Shown here one piece after another: positions 40,411-48,182 of a DNA stretch of 64,000 bases. The notes below the pieces were generated by a model. That model ran no database searches. It was not told the origin of the DNA and was given only the letters and a program-made list of their open reading frames with translations. The position numbers and the translations under genes are program-made. The DNA is from Mycolicibacter longobardus (GTDB lineage Bacteria; Actinomycetota; Actinomycetes; Mycobacteriales; Mycobacteriaceae): assembly GCF_002102265.1 (NCBI RefSeq), contig NZ_LQPG01000035.1:1-64000 (forward strand). Direction: 5' to 3'. Numbering within the stretch: position 1 is the first letter of the stretch; every line of letters begins with the position of its first letter.

Positions 40411-42188
40411 GAGTAGTCGTCTTCCTCGTCGCTGTCGATGCACAGTGCCGGATCGTCGTTGGCGGCCGGCTCCAGGAGTTCCGCTTCGGCTGCCGCTTGC
40501 GCTGAGAGGGCATTGGGATCGAGTTCGAGCAGCGCTCCTTCGTAATCTGCGCTGTCGCAAAGGCCGTTGTAGCTATCGTGCGTCTTGTCGTACTGGAACA
40601 TCTGCGGGTTGGGTGTGCCGTCCCGATTGTCGAGGTTGATCATCTTCAGCGAGTTGAGCTCGCAGATCGGCTTGTCGAGGTCTTCGGGCTCCTTGACGGC
40701 GAACCATTGTCGGCTGTAGAGGGGGCGGATCCGATTGGAGACGTTGTCGCGGTAGGACGTCCAGGATTCGCGCAGGCTGGCGGGGGCCTTGGGATCGTTC
40801 ACGTTCATGCCCGGGGTGTAGCCGTAGTAGCCCTGGAACTCCACGACGGTGGCGGCTTCGGGGTCGGCGACAAGGCCGCGTCCTGCCGCGGAAATCCGTT
40901 GCCCGAGTCGGCGTGCCCTGTCCTGCAGTTCACGGGGGAAGGCTTTGTCCAGAGTCATCTTCTCGGGGGGGCCGAGGGAGATGATGAGCTTGATGTTGCC
41001 GCGGGCGTCGCCGGGGATCGTCTTGGAGTAGAGGTCCTGGGTGAGGATGGCGACGTGGACTCGGAATTCGCGGCCTTTGCGTAGGACGTAGAGGAAGTCG
41101 GCGATGTACTCACTGTCCCTGTCGGGGTTTCCCGCGTAGAGGCCCTCGATGTCGCGGCGTACCGAGGCGAACTCGTCGAGGATTACCAGCCAGGGGACGA
41201 AGGCGAACGGTTCTGGGTGGCCGGCGATCTTGCGTTTCTGGGCGATCACCGCGCGGCGGTTGATCTCTTCGACGATGGCGTGCATCAGTCGAACGTGCTC
41301 GGCGGTATCAGCGGAGATCATCACGACGTTGGCGATCGAGCCGAGGCTGGCGTAGTCGGTCTTTTTTCCGTCGCAGATGAAGATGCCCCAGCCGGCGGCC
41401 CGGTACGGTTCAAGCACGCTGCGTACGAAGACGCTCTTGCCGGCACCGGTGCCGCCGATGGCCATCCAGTGCGGATATTCCGCCGGGGAGTATTCGAGCG
41501 GCTCGTTGAGTTCGTTCACGCCGAGCCGGAACTTGAACTTGTGGTATCCGGCGATGGCGTCGGCTGCGCTGGCGGCGATCGTCTGAGGTTCGGGTGGGGC
41601 AATGAACTTTGGGAAGCTGGTTTTCCGTGTGGCGGTGACGGTGTCGCGCTTGGGATCGACGTCGAAGTCCCAGTCTCCGTCGATGGTTTCGAGCTTGTTG
41701 ATCAGGATGGTTGCCTGGCGTTTGTCGCCGAAGTACCCCGGTTTCTCGGCGACCAGCTTGAACCCCTGCAGGGTTCGGTCTTCGTCGAAGGTGACCGACC
41801 CTTCTTGTAGTCGCAGGGGGAGGTTGTGGGAGGTGACGACCTGCACGATGCGGTCCAGGTCGCGGTTGCCCAATGTCGTTGGTGTGGCCGTCGGCATGGC
41901 CGCTGCCGGCAGCGGCGGCAGCGGCGCGGGCGTCGTCGTGGGCGGCGCGGCCACGGTGGGCGGCTTCTCCAGCAGCAGGGCTAATCCCGCTGCGAAGGCG
42001 GGGACTCCGGCGAGCCACAGCACTGAGGCCGAGTCCCAGATTTCTGGGTGCCCCAGTCGTCCCCACAGGTAGAGCAGCAGGCCAAATCCGATCAGCAGGA
42101 GGCAGCCGCCTGTCATGCTGCGACTGGGCATCTGCCAGTACGCCTTTGAGTGGTCGACAGAGGCAGTGTCGTATGTCGGCTGGCTCAT
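40407..42188 (-). CDS. FtsK/SpoIIIE-type coupling ATPase, TcpA/TraB-like, 593 aa
   Basis: Two membrane helices lie near the N-terminus (about 27-45 and 55-75), followed by a Pro/Thr-rich linker and an ATPase domain. Walker A is GGTGAGKS (about residue 244) and Walker B LVILDEFA (about 333). The C-terminal 80 residues are very acidic (SDEEDDYS at the end). In actinobacterial and clostridial conjugative elements such proteins bring the DNA to the T4SS channel, or pump double-stranded DNA. With the VirB4- and VirB6-like genes downstream at 59-64 kb, a T4SS coupling role is likely. ESX EccC proteins are far longer and have three ATPase domains, so it is not EccC. Confidence 0.8.
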   Translation of the reverse strand: MSQPTYDTASVDHSKAYWQMPSRSMTGGCLLLIGFGLLLYLWGRLGHPEIWDSASVLWLAGVPAFAAGLALLLEKPPTVAAPPTTTPAPLPPLPAAAMPTATPTTLGNRDLDRIVQVVTSHNLPLRLQEGSVTFDEDRTLQGFKLVAEKPGYFGDKRQATILINKLETIDGDWDFDVDPKRDTVTATRKTSFPKFIAPPEPQTIAASAADAIAGYHKFKFRLGVNELNEPLEYSPAEYPHWMAIGGTGAGKSVFVRSVLEPYRAAGWGIFICDGKKTDYASLGSIANVVMISADTAEHVRLMHAIVEEINRRAVIAQKRKIAGHPEPFAFVPWLVILDEFASVRRDIEGLYAGNPDRDSEYIADFLYVLRKGREFRVHVAILTQDLYSKTIPGDARGNIKLIISLGPPEKMTLDKAFPRELQDRARRLGQRISAAGRGLVADPEAATVVEFQGYYGYTPGMNVNDPKAPASLRESWTSYRDNVSNRIRPLYSRQWFAVKEPEDLDKPICELNSLKMINLDNRDGTPNPQMFQYDKTHDSYNGLCDSADYEGALLELDPNALSAQAAAEAELLEPAANDDPALCIDSDEEDDYS

Positions 42189-42237
42189 GCTCTACCGCGC
42201 TCCTCAGTCGCCGGTTGGCGGCGCGCTTGTACGTTCA

Positions 42238-42807
42238 TCAGGTCACCGGACCTACGGGCAGGCACACCTGGTCGAACCAGCGCTGCGCCCAGCGCGCGTC
42301 CCCTAGTGCGGTGTGACGGTCGGCGCCGGGAACGGGGACTCCGCATTGTGCCGATGCCTGTTCAACGTCGTGGGCTGGCATGTGGCCCTGCCGCAGTAGG
42401 AACGAGTTGGCCAGGTCGACGACGTCTTGGGGTTCGTAGAACCATGCGGGGCGTAGGCCATGGTCCTCAAGCATCCGTTCCAGGCAGTCCGTGTCGAACC
42501 CGATGTGGATGCCGTAAACGGCTGCCTCTGCGGTCCATTCGTGGACCAGCTGCGCGGCAACTGCTTCGCGGACGTGGTATTGCCCTGGGTGCAGCGCTGC
42601 GCCGAAATGGGGATGGCGGGTGTAGAAGCCGGAGATATGCAGTGATCTTGGGTTTGCGGTCTCGATGTTGAGGTCGTCGATGTCGACGAAGATGGTGATC
42701 TCGCGCTGCCCACCGTGGCTATCGCGGCGGATCATAGCGATCTCCCATGCCTGTTTTCCGCAACCCTCACTGTCCGTTTCGGTGTCGAGAAACACCACCG
42801 CCGACAT
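42238..42807 (-). CDS. DnaQ-like 3'-5' exonuclease, 189 aa
   Basis: The start MSAVVFLDTETD includes ExoI motif D-x-E. IGFDTDCLERML fits the ExoII region, and HTALGDARWA near the end gives the HxAxxD pattern of ExoIII. All four metal-binding acidic residues are present. Such DEDD enzymes trim DNA or RNA 3' ends. It may be a DNA-repair or RNase helper on the plasmid; the substrate cannot be told. It lies 49 bases upstream of the coupling ATPase on the same strand. Confidence 0.75.
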   Translation of the reverse strand: MSAVVFLDTETDSEGCGKQAWEIAMIRRDSHGGQREITIFVDIDDLNIETANPRSLHISGFYTRHPHFGAALHPGQYHVREAVAAQLVHEWTAEAAVYGIHIGFDTDCLERMLEDHGLRPAWFYEPQDVVDLANSFLLRQGHMPAHDVEQASAQCGVPVPGADRHTALGDARWAQRWFDQVCLPVGPVT

Positions 42808-43044
42808 ACCTTGACCCCCGGTCCCCCACGCGCTGCACACCCCAGTCACGGAGGTGCCGTGTTCATTGTCGGCACAGGCGTCCTGCGTTTTGGCGGCTCG
42901 ACGCGCCCGGGTACCGGTTTTCAGCCCAGGTTGGGTGCACTGGGGCGGCAGACAGTTGTTCGACGTCGGCTCAGCGTGGGCACCTTCACCCCGACACAGC
43001 ACGGCCGCACTGTCGTTAGCTGGGCAAAAATGGGCCGAGCGGCG

Positions 43045-43716
43045 TTATCCGACGGTGAGATTCCAGCGGCCCAGCCAGGGGCCGATCAGTTCGGCGATCA
43101 GCAATCTTTGCCTGGCCATTCGAATGATGATTCCGACTGCGGCAGCAGTCCCATCCTTTCTCATGACGAACACCGGGCCGCCCGAGTCGCCTCGCTGGAT
43201 CGAGGCCGCGAACTTCACTTTGGATGCGCTCACTTCGACGACCGGCCCACAGTCAAGGCCACTGACCGCGCCCAATTTGCAGACAGTGTCTCCCTCTGAG
43301 ACCGTCGACACCCATCCAGAGACCGGGATCCGGCCATCGATTTTCCCGGTTGCAGCAACACCGTTCGCCAACTTCAAGACCGCGATATCGGTGGCCTCGC
43401 CCTCGGCTCCCTCGAACTCGCTAACGACGAACTCCGCCACTGGCACTTCTCCCCCAGCATCTGCGTGCATGGTGAGCCGGCTCCCGTCACCGTGCGCGCA
43501 GTGCCCAGCGCTGAACAGCACGGGATGGCCGCGGCGATTTCTCGCGAGAAATCCCGCCGTGCAGTCGCCTTTGCCGACACCGCCGGCGGTCCTGGAAGTC
43601 ACCTTCGCGCCCGGCCTGAGCACGACGCCGGCGGTGTCCGCAATTGCGGTGGGAGCCAAGGTCAACAACGTCGTGGCTATGGTGGCCGTGAACGTCGTCG
43701 CGGCGACTCGACGCAT
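43045..43716 (-). CDS. Secreted trypsin-fold (S1) serine protease, 223 aa
   Basis: Signal peptide with cleavage likely after AIA (residue 26). The catalytic triad is visible: His72 in SAGHC, Asp110 in ATDIAVL and Ser178 in GDSGGP. Cys52/Cys73 and Cys146/Cys156 could form disulfides. No pro-domain or membrane anchor is present, so it is probably released to the periplasm-like space or outside. Such small proteases are common on mycobacterial plasmids and chromosomes; the substrate is unknown. Confidence 0.88.
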   Translation of the reverse strand: MRRVAATTFTATIATTLLTLAPTAIADTAGVVLRPGAKVTSRTAGGVGKGDCTAGFLARNRRGHPVLFSAGHCAHGDGSRLTMHADAGGEVPVAEFVVSEFEGAEGEATDIAVLKLANGVAATGKIDGRIPVSGWVSTVSEGDTVCKLGAVSGLDCGPVVEVSASKVKFAASIQRGDSGGPVFVMRKDGTAAAVGIIIRMARQRLLIAELIGPWLGRWNLTVG

Positions 43717-43890
43717 TCGTTGCCCCCTGGTCTCGGCGTGTCTTTACCGCACTGTATCTGCGACCGTGCGCGGTGAGCGGCTGTTCAAGCAGCCGCGCGA
43801 ACCCGCAGCGAAGCCAAATTCGGTGAAAAAACGGGGGTTCCGGGACGGCGCGCCCGCCAGATGGCCTACCGCGACCATAAACTATTCCGT

Positions 43891-44124
43891 ATGAGTTCAT
43901 CTTCGTCGGACGTGACAGCGGCACCGGCCGCGAGGCCGGAGATGGTCGGCGCATCGATGTTGGCACCCCCGGTGAGCGCGGGTCCGATCACGGCATCATG
44001 CCTGGGCGGAGTGCCTTTCATCGGCATCCAGGGGCCTGTCGATCACTTCAGCGGCAAGAGGCTGGCACAGTGCGTGCGCACAGCTTTGACGGAGCTTGGC
44101 CTGACGATCGACCCTCCCGAATAA
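43891..44124 (+). CDS. Small hypothetical protein, 77 aa
   Basis: The start MSSSSSDVTAA is tentative; an ATG ten codons earlier is also in frame, and neither has a clear ribosome binding site. Ser/Ala/Pro-rich N-terminus, then a compact part (SAGPITASCLGGVPFIGIQG). It lies just upstream of the toxin-antitoxin pair. Confidence 0.35.
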   Translation: MSSSSSDVTAAPAARPEMVGASMLAPPVSAGPITASCLGGVPFIGIQGPVDHFSGKRLAQCVRTALTELGLTIDPPE

Positions 44125-44129
44125 AACAC

Positions 44130-44159
44130 TCGACACTTGCGTTAAACGGGTGATATATT
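44130..44159 (+). promoter_or_regulatory. Promoter of the MNT/HEPN pair
   Basis: TCGACA (44130-44135) and TATATT (44154-44159) are spaced 18 bases apart. The ATG at 44166 follows the -10 box after six bases, so the transcript is probably leaderless, as is common in mycobacteria. Confidence 0.5.
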
Positions 44160-44165
44160 CCAATT

Positions 44166-44762
44166 ATGCGTAGTGATGCTCCGTCCTTGATGCCGATCTT
44201 CCGCTCGCGCCACCAAGCCGAATTCCTGGCGCACCTGCTCCAACACCCCGACGTCGAATACACCCTGTCCGAACTGGCCCGCATCATCGACGTGCCCCTT
44301 TCCACCCTGCAACGCGAAGCCGACCGACTCGCCGACGCCGGCCTGATCCGCGACCGAAAGCAAGGCCGCAACCGCCTCGTTGCCGCCAACAGCGCCAACC
44401 CGGCCACCGCACCCCTGACTCAACTGCTGAGCCTGACCTTCAGCCCCCTGCCCGTCATCGCCGAGGAGTTCAGCATCGTCGCCGGCACCGAGGCCGTCAT
44501 CATCTTCGGGTCCTGGGCCGCGCGATACGCCGGCATCCCCGGCCCTCCTCCCAACGACATCGACGTCCTGGTCATCGGCACCCCCTCACAACTCGACCTC
44601 TTCACCGCCGCAGACCGCGCCCAGGCCCGCATCGGCATCGAGGTCAACCCCGTGCACTGCACCCCCGAACGCTGGGCCACACCCGGTGACGACCCACTGA
44701 TCATCCAGATCCACCAGTCACCGCACACCACCGCCTACAGCGCGAACGGACAGCAGCCATGA
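44166..44762 (+). CDS. Winged-helix/MNT nucleotidyltransferase antitoxin, 198 aa
   Basis: Residues about 15-80 form a winged helix-turn-helix (LSELARIIDVPLSTLQREAD). Residues about 110-160 have the nucleotidyltransferase motif: FGSW, then after an insert NDIDVLVIG with both Asp residues. In MNT/HEPN modules the MNT partner neutralises the HEPN RNase, in some cases by adding AMP. The DNA-binding part probably represses the operon itself. Its stop overlaps the start of the HEPN gene (ATGA). Confidence 0.8.
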   Translation: MRSDAPSLMPIFRSRHQAEFLAHLLQHPDVEYTLSELARIIDVPLSTLQREADRLADAGLIRDRKQGRNRLVAANSANPATAPLTQLLSLTFSPLPVIAEEFSIVAGTEAVIIFGSWAARYAGIPGPPPNDIDVLVIGTPSQLDLFTAADRAQARIGIEVNPVHCTPERWATPGDDPLIIQIHQSPHTTAYSANGQQP

Positions 44763-45220
44763 CCAGCTGGGCCCTCGGCCACGAACAGATCGCTCAACTC
44801 ATCGCACGCGGCGACCTCGACCAGATCAGCGGAGACGCCGCCAACGGCGCATACCTGCTCGCCCAGGCCACCCAGCGCCTCTCCAGCGCCCGCACCGTGC
44901 TCGTCGACGACCCCATCGGGGCCTTCGAACTCGCCTACGACAGCGTGCGCAACACTGCCGTCGGGCTACTCAATCAGCAGGGTCTGCGCGTCAAGAGCAG
45001 CGGCGGCCACGCCGCCGCTTGCGATGCCGTCCGCGCGCAGTTCGGCCGCGAGTTCGACTTCTTCAACGCCATGCGCCGCGTACGCAACAAGCTGGAGTAC
45101 CCCCGCGACCCTAACGATCTGCAGATCACCGCCGAGGAAGTCCAACAGGCGATCGACTACGCCCACAACACGCTCGTGGCCGCCGAGCAGCTACTCCCGC
45201 AGCTCGGGATCTGGTCCTGA
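44759..45220 (+). CDS. HEPN-domain protein, likely toxin partner, 153 aa
   Basis: An all-helical protein. The conserved HEPN catalytic site normally reads R-x4-6-H; here the matching segment is RRVRNKLEYP (about residues 102-111), with Arg and Asn but Glu-Tyr in place of His-x-Tyr. This variant occurs in some actinobacterial HEPN families. Pairing with an MNT protein argues for a toxin-antitoxin or abortive-defence module, but RNase activity is not assured. Confidence 0.7.
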   Translation: MTSWALGHEQIAQLIARGDLDQISGDAANGAYLLAQATQRLSSARTVLVDDPIGAFELAYDSVRNTAVGLLNQQGLRVKSSGGHAAACDAVRAQFGREFDFFNAMRRVRNKLEYPRDPNDLQITAEEVQQAIDYAHNTLVAAEQLLPQLGIWS

Positions 45221-45319
45221 CGCCGCATACCAGGACAGAATCAACATTCACTACAGGGCGATGCACAGAATCTCACGCCACCGACGCATAGCTACCTCAC
45301 GAGACCGGCGCCCGTCGTA

Positions 45320-45325
45320 TAAACT
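45320..45325 (+). promoter_or_regulatory. -10 element of a leaderless gene
   Basis: TAAACT matches TANNNT and ends seven bases before the ATG at 45333, which would place the transcription start at the initiation codon. No clear -35 is visible. Confidence 0.4.
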
Positions 45326-45332
45326 CCTGTTT

Positions 45333-45641
45333 ATGGCCTACGCCAAACAGCCCACGCCGGAGCAAATTCCGGTACTCGAAGAGCTCCATGAGGCGTCTGT
45401 GCTGCGCAACCTGGCCTACCGCTTCTACCTCCGGGTCTTCACCCGCGCGCTACGCGCCGGCGTGGGTCCCAGTGTCATCGCCCGCTACGCGCGGATCAGC
45501 CCGCAGGCCGCTAACAGCACCCGCAACCGACTCAAGGCGCTTCCCCCGGATGACGACGCCCCGGGCTCTGTCGACGAGGTCCTAGAGCGGATGAAGCGAG
45601 ACCTTCCTCCACGCTCTAAGCAGCCGCCGAAAAGCAAATAG
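45333..45641 (+). CDS. Small helix-turn-helix protein, 102 aa
   Basis: MAYAKQPTPEQIP begins the protein. The middle contains a likely helix-turn-helix (VIARYARISPQAANSTRNRL, about 52-71). The tail is Arg/Lys-rich. It probably binds DNA and may regulate the neighbouring toxin-antitoxin pair or its own promoter. It is convergent with the ESX block. Confidence 0.6.
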   Translation: MAYAKQPTPEQIPVLEELHEASVLRNLAYRFYLRVFTRALRAGVGPSVIARYARISPQAANSTRNRLKALPPDDDAPGSVDEVLERMKRDLPPRSKQPPKSK

Positions 45642-45691
45642 TCGGCAGGCGACGAACCCCGGCCCTTCCACTCCAGCCGGCGGCCGGGCTC

Positions 45692-46339
45692 TCACCAGCA
45701 GGTCAGTCCAGCATCGATCAGCCGGTTGGCATCGTTGACGTAGGCCGCCCGCACATCCGAGGGCTGACGCATCCATTCCCGACCGTGCCGATGCGCCAGC
45801 ACCGCGGCGATCGCCGTAGCGAACCGATGACGCCGGACCCCATCGACTGCCGGCGGGCAACTGACAGCGACAGCCGGAGCGGGCGGCGACGGCGCCGGCG
45901 CCGGAACGCCGTGCAGCTGCTCGAACTGCCGCATGTACAGGCGCCGGGCCTGATCGGAAACGCTCACCGCGATCGACACCCACGCATCCCAGTCCTCAGG
46001 ATCGAGGTTCTCCATCTCCGGCGAGACAGCAACCCCGCCAGCGTGCCCCCAGCCAGGATGGCGAGCCGAGACGAAGTCGATCCACCACTGCATGGCCCGA
46101 TCGAACTCCGCGGCCTCGACCTCCAGTTCCAGCGAGGGGAACGGGCCCGGGTCGCGGTCCTCCCACAGGGCCGTCATCCCTTGATCGATCAGCGCCGCAG
46201 CATCCCGCAGATAGTCCGCTCGCCCGTTGTCGGACAAGGAATCCCAGTGCCGGCCATGCCCGGAGGCCAGCCGCGTGGCAATCGCCGATTGGAGCACGCG
46301 GCGCTGCCCTGTGGCCGGACTCATGCTGTCGATGATCAC
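45692..46339 (-). CDS. ESX-block protein with internal repeat, 215 aa
   Basis: The N-terminal (about 12-55) and C-terminal (about 165-215) parts resemble each other: RLASGHGRHW and AHRHGREW, then DYLRDAAALIDQGM and AYVNDANRLIDAGL. Between them is a Trp-rich middle and a Pro/Ala linker. There is no signal peptide. Its ATG overlaps the stop of the NlpC/P60 gene by four bases (ATGA), so the two are co-translated. Function unknown, perhaps linked to export of its neighbour. Confidence 0.6.
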   Translation of the reverse strand: MIIDSMSPATGQRRVLQSAIATRLASGHGRHWDSLSDNGRADYLRDAAALIDQGMTALWEDRDPGPFPSLELEVEAAEFDRAMQWWIDFVSARHPGWGHAGGVAVSPEMENLDPEDWDAWVSIAVSVSDQARRLYMRQFEQLHGVPAPAPSPPAPAVAVSCPPAVDGVRRHRFATAIAAVLAHRHGREWMRQPSDVRAAYVNDANRLIDAGLTCW

Positions 46340-47334
46340 GCGACCATCCGGCGGAACTCGCCCGGCCGCAACGGGCTGATCTTCACGGTCTGGCCTGACG
46401 ACGGCGCTTCAACAACCTGGTTGTTGCCGATGTAGACCTGGACATGGCCCGGCGGCCGACCAGCCGAATTGGGGAAGAACAGGTCCCCGGGCCGCGCCTG
46501 CGCAGCACTGACGGGCACGCCGGCGGCATATTGAGCCTCAGAGGTGCGCGGGATTTCGTGGCCTGTCGACTGGTAGGTGAGGTAGCGGGACAAGCCGCTG
46601 CAGTCGAAGCCGATCTTCTTGTAGTCGCCGGCTCGATCCGCGGGCCCACCACCATCGCTGATGCCCTGCGAGGGCCCGTCGAGCGCCCCTCCGCCCCACG
46701 CGTAGGGAGTGCCCAGGGTCCCGCGAACCAGCTCTTGCAGCTGGCCGCCCTTCCCTGTCAGCGCCGCGCCCATGGGCTGCGACGCGGGCCCGCCGGTGGC
46801 CATCAGCTTGCCGAGCAGCGGCGAGAGCGCCCCGGCTGGTCCCAGCATGGACTGGATCGGCGCGGAAGCTCCCGACATGGGCATGGCGGGTATGGACGGC
46901 ATAGACGGCGAACTGGGCGCGGTCTGCATGGTCGGCATGGGCGACTGGTACTGGCCGGCGCCGGTCAGCTTCGCCAGATCCGAGGCGCTCAGACGCGGAG
47001 CGTCCACCCGGCTGGGCCGACCGAGGCCATCTCCGCGACCGGCACCCGCACGATCCTTGAGGTCCGTGTCCACCTTGCCGGCCCTGTTGCTGTTGGCCCT
47101 GTCTTGGTCACCCAGCGCTTCAGCACCGGCCTTACCGTTGCGCGACGTCTCCCCGGCACCGTTGAGAGCCTGTTGGGAATTGTTGACCTGACCGTCGACT
47201 GCCGCAGCGACGCTGGGGTCCAACCCGGACGGGCTCAGCGGCAGGGAGCCGCCGGCGGCGGCGAACTGGCCACCGAGCTTCGCCAGCGTGCCAGCGGCTT
47301 CTGCGGGGTTGACCCGAATCTCCGGAGATGTCAT
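46336..47334 (-). CDS. NlpC/P60 peptidoglycan hydrolase with EspC-like N-terminal module, 332 aa
   Basis: Residues 1-105 are the helical module shared with the protein at 4761-5786. A Met/Pro/Ser-rich linker follows (about 120-190). The NlpC/P60 domain at about 195-332 has the catalytic Cys in FDCSGLSRYL (about 245) and His in PGHVQVYIG (about 296). These enzymes cut peptide cross-links in the wall. The lack of a Sec signal suggests export through the ESX system. Wall opening for the secretion or conjugation machinery is a likely role. Confidence 0.85.
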   Translation of the reverse strand: MTSPEIRVNPAEAAGTLAKLGGQFAAAGGSLPLSPSGLDPSVAAAVDGQVNNSQQALNGAGETSRNGKAGAEALGDQDRANSNRAGKVDTDLKDRAGAGRGDGLGRPSRVDAPRLSASDLAKLTGAGQYQSPMPTMQTAPSSPSMPSIPAMPMSGASAPIQSMLGPAGALSPLLGKLMATGGPASQPMGAALTGKGGQLQELVRGTLGTPYAWGGGALDGPSQGISDGGGPADRAGDYKKIGFDCSGLSRYLTYQSTGHEIPRTSEAQYAAGVPVSAAQARPGDLFFPNSAGRPPGHVQVYIGNNQVVEAPSSGQTVKISPLRPGEFRRMVA

Positions 47335-47375
47335 CTGTGCACCGTGCCCTCGAACTTCACCGTCGCCACGGTGGC

Positions 47376-47720
47376 TCAGATGTTGGCGATCTTGGCGGCG
47401 TTGGACTGTTCCTGGTGCTCAATCCCGTCAGCGATCTTGATCAGGACCTCGGCGTCACGAGCGACGTTGGCCTTGAGCAGCTCGATGTTCTTGACCACGT
47501 TGCCGTTGGCTGTCCCCAGCGCCTCCAGCAGCGGCGAGAAATACGGCGCCGGACTCTGATCGATCGTGCCGAGGGCGGCTTCGCGCTCCGTGGTCTCATG
47601 CACGCTCTTGGCGTCGAGCAGCACGGAGTCGATCTCATCCACCAGGCCTTGCAAGGTTGCCGCGGTGGTACGCAGCGTGTCGGGGTGCGCCTTGATTTCC
47701 AAGGCATTCGGCTCGCTCAT
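47376..47720 (-). CDS. EspC-like small helical ESX protein, 114 aa
   Basis: GGGGGGAA precedes the ATG. The protein is a helical hairpin of WXG100 size without a clear WXG turn, resembling EspC/DUF2580 proteins that accompany ESX systems. No YxxxD/E export motif is visible in its C-terminus (IADGIEHQEQSNAAKI). It lies 41 bases before the NlpC/P60 gene and probably belongs to the same operon. Confidence 0.65.
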   Translation of the reverse strand: MSEPNALEIKAHPDTLRTTAATLQGLVDEIDSVLLDAKSVHETTEREAALGTIDQSPAPYFSPLLEALGTANGNVVKNIELLKANVARDAEVLIKIADGIEHQEQSNAAKIANI

Positions 47721-47770
47721 GCGTATTCCCCCCTATTAGGTCTCGTACGAAATCAAGATTATCTGACCGG

Positions 47771-48127
47771 TCATTCCGTTTGAGTGCGTGGCGCGACAGG
47801 CGCCCTCATTGTTTGGGGCGTTCCCGCGGCGGCAACCGCCATTGGTGCAAAACCGGGATTTGCCTTGGACAGGTAGGTGATCCAGCGGATTGTCCCGCCG
47901 ATGACGAATAGCAGGCCCAGCAGTGACACCAGGGTGTGCGCGTCAACACCGACAGCGGGATAGGCCAGCGGGAACGCGACGATGTTCGGCTGGCCGGCCG
48001 GCGTTGCGATGTTGAGCAAAACCCACACGCTGGAGATGGCTGGGACGTAAGCACCCAGTGCCCAAACGATCAGAGCAAGAACAATCGCAGCCATCCACCA
48101 CGGTCGGCCAGTCCCACCGGTACCCAT
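47771..48127 (-). CDS. Small membrane protein, 118 aa
   Basis: Two membrane helices (about 12-34 and 65-82) with a roughly 30-residue loop between, and a Pro/Thr-rich C-terminal tail. It sits between the PPE and EspC-like genes. Possibly an ESX accessory; not recognised. Confidence 0.6.
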   Translation of the reverse strand: MGTGGTGRPWWMAAIVLALIVWALGAYVPAISSVWVLLNIATPAGQPNIVAFPLAYPAVGVDAHTLVSLLGLLFVIGGTIRWITYLSKANPGFAPMAVAAAGTPQTMRAPVAPRTQTE

Positions 48128-48182
48128 GGTTAGTCAGCCTACGCCGCCAATACCGCCATTCCTGACTGCAAAATCCCGCTGT

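Noticed and set aside
40407..42188. FtsK-like protein as EccC
   Set aside because: It has a single ATPase domain and 593 residues; EccC has three ATPase domains and over 1200 residues.
42808..43044. Plus-strand frames upstream of the exonuclease
   Set aside because: Arg/Pro-rich shadows without start signals; the stretch is taken as non-coding.
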